Shown here piece by piece: positions 7,070 to 12,523 of a stretch of 12,523 nucleotides of DNA. The stretch covers positions 1 to 12,523 of the forward strand of contig CALATT010000043.1 of assembly GCA_937891905.1 (NCBI GenBank). The letters are read 5' to 3'. The notes under the pieces are model-generated. The model did no database searches. It was not told where the DNA came from and saw only the letters and a program-made list of their open reading frames with translations. The stretch is from an uncultured Bacteroidales bacterium (lineage in GTDB: Bacteria; Bacteroidota; Bacteroidia; Bacteroidales; Paludibacteraceae). The position numbers were made by a program, and so were the translations under genes. How positions within the stretch are numbered: the stretch's first letter is position 1; every line of letters begins with the position of its first letter.

Positions 7070-7111
7070 GTAGTAGTGAGTAGTGAGTAGTGAGTACAAA
7101 GTATTGAGTAG
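7070..7111 (-). repeat. Six heptanucleotide units between carB and purC
   Basis: Six 7-nt units on the plus strand, GTAGTAG, TGAGTAG, TGAGTAG, TGAGTAC, AAAGTAT and TGAGTAG, run exactly from two bases before the purC start to the base abutting the carB stop (TTA, 7112-7114). Three units are identical. The array fills all but two bases of the gap between the genes. Confidence 0.8.
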
Positions 7112-10100
7112 TTATTTATATTCATCCCATGATTGGATGGCGAGTTGGTCTATATCTATTGTGCAGAAAGCATTGATGAATGCTGATGCGAGGCGTGCAT
7201 TCGTCAGCAAAGGCACATTGAGGTCGATAGCTGCACGGCGCACATGATAGCACACATCGTGTTGCGGGTCGGTGATAATATCCTTTGGTACACTCACCAC
7301 GAACTCAATCGTTCCGTCACGCATGAGGTCGATAGCCTGTGGAGTGCCTTGTTCAGATGGCTGATAAACCACTGTATTAGGCACATTCGCTTCGTTCAGG
7401 AAATTGCTCGTTCCTTGCGTAGCATAAATATTATAGCCCTTAGCGATGAGTTGGCGCGCTGCTTCCAACATCTGTGCTTTCTGTTTAGGTGAACCGATGG
7501 AGAAGAGGATATTCTTCTTTGGCACACGCAGGCCGACAGAGAGCATTGAGGTAAGAAGGGCAGCATTAGCGTCCTCACCTAAGCATCCCACCTCGCCAGT
7601 GGATGTCATATCCACACCGATGACAGGATCCGCTTTCTGCAAGCGATTGAAGGAGAACTGCGAAGCCTTAACACCCACATAATCGAAGTCAAAGAGCGAC
7701 TTATTTGGTTTTTCTACTGGTAAACCAAGCATGATACGCGTAGCGATATCGATGAAGTTGATCTTGAGTACTTTCGACACAAATGGGAAGGAACGAGATG
7801 CGCGGAGGTTACACTCGATAACCTTAATTTCGTTATCACGGGCCAAGTACTGAATATTGAATGGACCAGATATCTTCAGTTCGCGTGCAATCTGTCCAGA
7901 AATTTTCTTAATACGGCGAACTGTCTCCACATAGAGTTTCTGCGCAGGGAACTGGATAGTAGCGTCACCTGAGTGCACACCCGCAAACTCCACATGCTCG
8001 GAGATAGCATATGCGATGATTTCTCCGTCTTTGGCCACTGCGTCCATCTCTACCTCTTTGGTATTAAGCATAAACTTGGAAATCACCACTGGGTGTTTCT
8101 TGCTGACGGTAGAAGCGAGTTTGAGGAAGCGGTCCAGTTCGTCTTGATTAAAGCACACATTCATCGCGGCTCCTGAGAGCACATAAGATGGGCGTACGAG
8201 TACAGGGAATCCCACTTTGTCTACGAAAGCTTTCACATCTTCCATTGAGGTAAGTGCGCTCCATTCGGGTTGGTCCACCCCAATGCGATCAAGCATAGCA
8301 GAGAACTTATCTCGGTCCTCAGCGTTATCAATAGAGCGCGCGGTGGTACCCAAGATAGGCATACGCTGCGCATCGAGTTTGAGGGCAAGGTTATTAGGAA
8401 TTTGTCCACCTGTAGAAACGATCACTCCGTGTGGGTTCTCCAATTCCAAGATATCCATAACGCGCTCGAAAGTGAGTTCGTCAAAATAGAGACGATCGCA
8501 CATGTCGTAATCTGTAGAGACGGTTTCTGGGTTGTAATTGATCATTACCGAGCGGTAACCATTCTCGCGGATGGTTTTGAGGGCTTGTACGCCGCACCAG
8601 TCGAACTCCACAGAAGAGCCAATACGGTATGCACCCGAACCGAGTACTACCACTGATTTGCGGTCATTGATATATTCTATATCGTGCTCTGTACCAGAAT
8701 AAGTGAGGTAGAGATAATTGGTTTGTGCAGGGAATTCTGCGGCGAGTGTATCTATCTGCTTCACCACTGGGTTGATACCCAATGACTGACGATATTTGCG
8801 TGCTACTTGAACAGCCAGGTCCATATCCATCTGTTCGCCCAAACCAATCGCCTTCGCTATTTGGAAGTCAGAGAAACCTTGTATCTTCGCCTTGCGCAAG
8901 AGGTCTGCGCTGAGGGATTGCATATTGGAAACGGCTTGCAACTCTGCGTCGGTGCGGCATATATTCTGCAGTTTTTCGAGGAACCAACGGTCAATCTTGG
9001 TCAGTTCGTGCAGACGGTCAATCGTGTATCCCTCGCGCAATGCTTGTGAGATAAAGAAAATACGCTTGTCTGTTGGCGCTGCGAGTGCATGATCAAGGTT
9101 ATCAACATGAAGGGTCTTATTCTCAGTAAATCCGTGCATGCCTTGTCCTATCATACGAAGACCCTTTTGAATAGTATCCTCAAAAGTGCGACCGATAGCC
9201 ATCACTTCACCTACGGATTTCATAGATGAACCGATCTCTCTATCCACTCCGCGGAACTTACCCAAATCCCAGCGTGGCAGTTTAGCTACTATATAATCGA
9301 GTGTAGGTTCGAAGAAAGCAGGTGTATTCTTTGTAACCGAGTTTGTCAGTTCAAACAAACCATAACCAAGTGCTATCTTTGCAGCCACGAAAGCGAGAGG
9401 ATAACCCGTTGCTTTGGATGCGAGTGCAGATGAGCGTGACAAGCGTGCATTGACCTCGATGACGCGATAGTCCTCTGAATTAGGATCAAGTGCGTATTGC
9501 ACATTACACTCACCCACGATGCCCACATGGCGCACGATCTTGATAGCGAGAGCACGCAGTTTGGATGCCTCAGATTTGGTGAGCGTCTGGGTAGGAGCTA
9601 TCACGATAGACTCACCCGTGTGAATACCTAGCGGGTCAAAATTCTCCATATTACATACGGTAATACAGTTGTCATATTTATCGCGCACTACCTCATATTC
9701 AATCTCTTTCCACCCTTTGAGTGATTTCTCCACGAGCACTTGTGGTGAGAATGAGAAGGCTTTTTCTGCGAGTTTATTGAGTTCCTCTTCATTATCGCAG
9801 AAACCCGAACCGAGTCCACCGAGTGCATACGCAGCGCGTAGGATGACAGGATAACCCAGTGCTTTCGCTGCAGCGCGTGCCGCTTCGATAGTTTCGCAGG
9901 CTTCGCTTTGGATAGTCTTTACATTGATCTCATCCAATTTCTCCACGAATAGTTCGCGGTCCTCAGTATCCATGATGGCTTGTACGGGTGTACCCAATAC
10001 TTGTACATTATATTTCTCTAATACACCTGTCTTGTACAATTCCACACCGCAGTTGAGGGCAGTCTGTCCACCAAAAGCGAGGAGGATACCATCGGGGCGC

Positions 10101-10339
10101 TCCTTCTTAATAACACGCTCCACGAAGAATGGATTAACAGGAAGGAAATAAATCTTATCTGCCACTCCTTCGCTAGTCTGAACAGTTGCGATATTCGGAT
10201 TGATGAGTACGGTGTATATACCCTCTTCGCGCAATGCTTTGAGCGCTTGTGAACCCGAATAATCAAACTCACCTGCTTCGCCGATCTTGAGTGCTCCTGA
10301 ACCGAGCACTAACACTTTCTTAATCTCTTTCTTATCCAT
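7112..10339 (-). CDS. carB: Carbamoyl phosphate synthase, large (synthase) subunit
   Basis: This 1075-residue protein makes carbamoyl phosphate from bicarbonate, ammonia and two ATP. The first synthase half carries EFDYSGS (24-30) and NPNIATVQTS (47-56). The second half begins near residue 562 with VVVLGSGAYRIGSSVEFDW. The C-terminal MGS-like allosteric domain spans about 941-1075, with Thr974 and Thr977 in ATQGTS at the E. coli effector-site positions. Many stretches match animal CPS I and CAD better than E. coli CarB, for example NPNIATVQT against NSNPATIMT, and ARLSRSSALASKATGYPLAF. Residues that bind N-acetylglutamate in human CPS I (Trp1410, Asn1437, Asn1440) appear not conserved, so activation by it is not expected. 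Both ATP-grasp halves look intact. The gene starts 5 nt after carA. Confidence 0.95.
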   Translation of the reverse strand: MDKKEIKKVLVLGSGALKIGEAGEFDYSGSQALKALREEGIYTVLINPNIATVQTSEGVADKIYFLPVNPFFVERVIKKERPDGILLAFGGQTALNCGVELYKTGVLEKYNVQVLGTPVQAIMDTEDRELFVEKLDEINVKTIQSEACETIEAARAAAKALGYPVILRAAYALGGLGSGFCDNEEELNKLAEKAFSFSPQVLVEKSLKGWKEIEYEVVRDKYDNCITVCNMENFDPLGIHTGESIVIAPTQTLTKSEASKLRALAIKIVRHVGIVGECNVQYALDPNSEDYRVIEVNARLSRSSALASKATGYPLAFVAAKIALGYGLFELTNSVTKNTPAFFEPTLDYIVAKLPRWDLGKFRGVDREIGSSMKSVGEVMAIGRTFEDTIQKGLRMIGQGMHGFTENKTLHVDNLDHALAAPTDKRIFFISQALREGYTIDRLHELTKIDRWFLEKLQNICRTDAELQAVSNMQSLSADLLRKAKIQGFSDFQIAKAIGLGEQMDMDLAVQVARKYRQSLGINPVVKQIDTLAAEFPAQTNYLYLTYSGTEHDIEYINDRKSVVVLGSGAYRIGSSVEFDWCGVQALKTIRENGYRSVMINYNPETVSTDYDMCDRLYFDELTFERVMDILELENPHGVIVSTGGQIPNNLALKLDAQRMPILGTTARSIDNAEDRDKFSAMLDRIGVDQPEWSALTSMEDVKAFVDKVGFPVLVRPSYVLSGAAMNVCFNQDELDRFLKLASTVSKKHPVVISKFMLNTKEVEMDAVAKDGEIIAYAISEHVEFAGVHSGDATIQFPAQKLYVETVRRIKKISGQIARELKISGPFNIQYLARDNEIKVIECNLRASRSFPFVSKVLKINFIDIATRIMLGLPVEKPNKSLFDFDYVGVKASQFSFNRLQKADPVIGVDMTSTGEVGCLGEDANAALLTSMLSVGLRVPKKNILFSIGSPKQKAQMLEAARQLIAKGYNIYATQGTSNFLNEANVPNTVVYQPSEQGTPQAIDLMRDGTIEFVVSVPKDIITDPQHDVCYHVRRAAIDLNVPLLTNARLASAFINAFCTIDIDQLAIQSWDEYK

Positions 10340-10344
10340 GGCTG

Positions 10345-11415
10345 TTACTTATTAAGAAGTTCAAAGAACTGATTAAATACAAACTCTGTGTCAATGGGTC
10401 CGCAATTCATTTCCGGTATGAACTGAACTGCCATCCATGGTTTTTGGTTGTGACGAATACCCTCATTGGTATTATCATTCATATTGATAAACCACTCACT
10501 CCATTCAGCAGGTAAGGTAGCGCTATCTACAACATAACCATGGTTCTGCGCAGTGATGAAACAGCGTTTCGCATTGGCAAGTTGCACAGGTTGGGTAGCA
10601 CCGTGGTGACCATATTTATGCTTAGACACTTTCGCTCCCACCGCGAGGGCGAGGAGTTGGTTGCCTAAGTCCAATCCCAATAATGGTTTATCTTCGCCTT
10701 TGGCGAGGAAAGACTGAATATGAGCGATAGTTGGTTGGCATTGCTCAGGATTACCCGGACCATTGGATAGAATAAGTGCGTCAAAGGTGAGTGTATTGAA
10801 ATCATAATCCCATGGCACGCGTGTCACTTCTACGCCTCGCTCTATTAGATAGCGAATAATGCTTTGTTTCACGCCACAATCGACGAGTACCACTTTCTTC
10901 CCTGCACCGCTGTTGTAGGTGATGGGTTGAGCACAACTCACTTGCGCCACAAGATGTTCGTCATTCGCTTTTGGAAGCGTGTTATCGTTCTCAAAAAAGA
11001 GTGTAGCTTGCATGCTACCCTTTTCGCGCAGATGCTTGGTTAGGGCGCGTGTGTCTATTCCCATGACGGCTGGTATCTGTTCGCGGATAAGCCATTGAGC
11101 AAGGCTCTCATTTGCATTCCAGTGCGAGTACTCAGGACTATATTCCGTCATGATGAGTGCTGCAGGGTGAATAGCATTGCTATCCATATAAGTGGATAAA
11201 CCATTCTGCTCACTGCATACAGGGACGCCATAGTTGCCGATGAGAGGATAAGTCATCACTACTATTTGTCCTCGTGCACCTGCGTCGGTCAATACCTCAG
11301 GATAACCAATCATCGTGGTATTGAAGACTAATTCTCCCGTTACATTTTTCTCATATCCAATAGACACGCCTTCAAAGCATGTACCATCAGATAATTTCAA
11401 AGTCACTTTTGACAT
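10345..11415 (-). CDS. carA: Carbamoyl phosphate synthase small subunit, glutaminase site lost
   Basis: This 356-residue full-length CarA normally hydrolyses glutamine and channels ammonia to CarB. The N-terminal domain and the class I glutamine amidotransferase domain (about 174-356) are both present and uninterrupted. However, the nucleophile position in GLDLGNQLL is Asp249 (codon GAC at 10671-10669), where the family has Cys, and the catalytic His in the HPE motif is Ile333 (IPE; codon ATA at 10419-10417). Glu335 remains. The residue matching the glutamine-binding Ser47 of E. coli is Gly46. The oxyanion stretch SNGPGNPE, Gln253 and QNHGY are kept. Each key change needs at least two base changes, so base-call error is unlikely. 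I infer a structural or regulatory subunit of an ammonia-dependent enzyme. The rest of the domain resembles animal CPS I, for example FITAQNHGY and GPIDTEF. Confidence 0.93.
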   Translation of the reverse strand: MSKVTLKLSDGTCFEGVSIGYEKNVTGELVFNTTMIGYPEVLTDAGARGQIVVMTYPLIGNYGVPVCSEQNGLSTYMDSNAIHPAALIMTEYSPEYSHWNANESLAQWLIREQIPAVMGIDTRALTKHLREKGSMQATLFFENDNTLPKANDEHLVAQVSCAQPITYNSGAGKKVVLVDCGVKQSIIRYLIERGVEVTRVPWDYDFNTLTFDALILSNGPGNPEQCQPTIAHIQSFLAKGEDKPLLGLDLGNQLLALAVGAKVSKHKYGHHGATQPVQLANAKRCFITAQNHGYVVDSATLPAEWSEWFINMNDNTNEGIRHNQKPWMAVQFIPEMNCGPIDTEFVFNQFFELLNK

Positions 11416-11430
11416 ATATTATTGTGTTTA

Positions 11431-11472
11431 TGTTTAGCGTTTAGTGATTAGTGATTAGCGATTAGTGGTTAG
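11431..11472 (-). repeat. Six heptanucleotide units between purB and carA
   Basis: Six in-phase 7-nt units on the plus strand, TGTTTAG, CGTTTAG, TGATTAG, TGATTAG, CGATTAG and TGGTTAG, follow the consensus YGNTTAG (CTAANCR on the coding strand). The last unit contains the purB stop codon (TTA, 11469-11471). The unit sequence differs from the carB-purC array but the unit length, unit number and placement are the same. The remaining 15 nt before the carA start are A/T-rich. Confidence 0.85.
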
Positions 11473-12523
11473 ATACCTACTTGCTGGAATATATAATCTA
11501 CATTCTTCATGTAATAATCCAAACTAAAGCAAGCATCAATTTCCTCGTTGCTCAGATGTGCTGTCACACCTTCGGTGAGTTTGAGGTTTTCTTGCATCTC
11601 GCCGCCTTCCATCAGCGTCTTCATCGCTACGGGTTGTACGAGATCATATGCTTGCTCACGCACAAAACCCTTCTCTATCAGTGCGTTCATCACGCGTTGT
11701 GCGAAGATAGCACCGTGGGTGAGACCAATATTATGAAGCATATTCTCTGGATATACCACGAGGTTGTCGAGGATGCCCTCGAAGCGTGCCAACATATAAT
11801 CAAGCAACATGGTTGCATCAGGCAGCACGATACGCTCGGTAGAAGAATGTGATATGTCACGCTCGTGCCAAAGGGCGATGTTCTCGCTCGCAGTGCACAT
11901 ATACCCACGCATCACGCGCGCACATCCGCATATATTTTCAGATGAAATAGGGTTGCGTTTGTGTGGCATTGCAGATGAACCTTTTTGTCCCTTGCGGAAT
12001 GCTTCCTCCACCTCACGCACTTCTTGGCGCTGCATATTACGCACCTCCAATGCCATTTGCTCGAGCGTACCGGCGATGACTGCCAAAGTGGCCAAGTAGA
12101 AGGCATGGCGGTCGCGACCCAACACTTGTGTAGCTATCGCAGCCGACTCAATACCGAGGTGCTCGCACACATATGTTTGGATAGCTGGTGGGATATTCGC
12201 GTAGTTACCTACCGCGCCAGACAATTTACCTGCTTCTACACCTTTGGCTGCCATCTCAAAGCGCTCAATATTGCGGCGCATCTCTTCGTACCATAACGCC
12301 CACTTGAGACCAAAACTGCTCACATCGGCGTGCATACCATGGGTACGACCGATGACAGGTGTGTATTTGAACTCATTCGCACGGCGCTTCAACACCTCCA
12401 AGAAAGAGTGCAAATCTTTGCGCAACACTTCATTGGCTTGCTTGAGCAGATAGCCATTCGCCGTATCCACAACATCAGTAGATGTCAAACCATAGTGTAC
12501 CCATTTGCGCTCCTCACCCAAAC
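11469..12523 (-). CDS. purB: Adenylosuccinate lyase, 5' end outside window
   Basis: The visible part (about 351 residues) begins at GEERKWVHYGLTSTDVV, so roughly the first 80 residues lie beyond the right edge. The TTG at 12521 is an internal Leu codon, not a start. The enzyme splits adenylosuccinate to AMP and SAICAR to AICAR plus fumarate, the step after PurC. It shows GRTHGMHA, the superfamily signature SSAMPHKRNP (near 11980-11949) and HERDISHSSTERI. The sequence follows the Bacillus-type PurB (about 430 residues) rather than the E. coli type with MPHKVNP. No damage is visible. It is the first gene of the visible purB-carA-carB-purC cluster. Confidence 0.93.
   Translation of the reverse strand, partial: LGEERKWVHYGLTSTDVVDTANGYLLKQANEVLRKDLHSFLEVLKRRANEFKYTPVIGRTHGMHADVSSFGLKWALWYEEMRRNIERFEMAAKGVEAGKLSGAVGNYANIPPAIQTYVCEHLGIESAAIATQVLGRDRHAFYLATLAVIAGTLEQMALEVRNMQRQEVREVEEAFRKGQKGSSAMPHKRNPISSENICGCARVMRGYMCTASENIALWHERDISHSSTERIVLPDATMLLDYMLARFEGILDNLVVYPENMLHNIGLTHGAIFAQRVMNALIEKGFVREQAYDLVQPVAMKTLMEGGEMQENLKLTEGVTAHLSNEEIDACFSLDYYMKNVDYIFQQVGI

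Noticed and set aside
6070..7111. CRISPR array suggested by short tandem repeats in gaps
   Set aside because: The repeat units are 7 nt with no spacers and no cas genes; they are simple tandem heptamers.
10345..11415. CarA as a pseudogene
   Set aside because: The frame is full length with conserved domains and normal spacing to carB; only active-site positions are changed, which points to altered function rather than decay.
12519..12521. TTG as the purB start codon
   Set aside because: PurB homologues have about 80 residues before this point; the frame simply continues past the window edge and the codon is an internal Leu.

Overview
This 12.5 kb window reads as a chromosomal biosynthesis region from a member of the Bacteroidales. 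The grounds are an N-succinylornithine-type carbamoyltransferase inside an arginine operon, a TAnnTTTG-type promoter upstream of it, a PurC very close to the Bacteroides form, and almost no Shine-Dalgarno sites. The genus cannot be fixed from the sequence alone.

Left part (1-496): no gene. It is a repeat-rich control region with diverged direct repeats, a long hairpin, about 48-nt imperfect inverted repeats around a 98-nt centre, two copies of a TTGCATATGTGCA / TACCTT promoter-like module, and an 18-bp perfect palindrome just downstream of the likely arginine promoter.

Plus-strand operon (497-5997): five tightly packed genes, with ATGA overlaps or a 2-nt gap. They are a GNAT acyltransferase fused in frame to argininosuccinate synthase (ArgG), then argC, argD, argF' and argB. 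Together they cover acylation of glutamate, phosphorylation, reduction, transamination, carbamoylation and argininosuccinate formation. The deacylase, the lyase (argH) and a regulator are not here.

Convergent minus-strand cluster (12523-6120): purB (5' end cut by the window edge), carA, carB and purC, giving purine-pathway enzymes plus carbamoyl phosphate synthase. Carbamoyl phosphate feeds both pyrimidines and the ArgF' step of the facing operon.

Most notable: (1) the GNAT-ArgG fusion joins the presumed first step of arginine synthesis to a late one. (2) CarA has lost its glutaminase nucleophile (Cys to Asp249) and catalytic His (to Ile333), and both CarA and CarB resemble animal CPS I/CPS III, so an ammonia-dependent CPS is predicted. 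(3) ArgF' has Ser at position 90, where N-succinylornithine enzymes have Pro and N-acetylornithine enzymes have Glu. (4) Tandem heptanucleotide arrays lie at the stop codons of all three minus-strand genes whose 3' ends are visible with a following gap (purB, carB, purC), and two of these arrays are exactly six units (42 nt) long.
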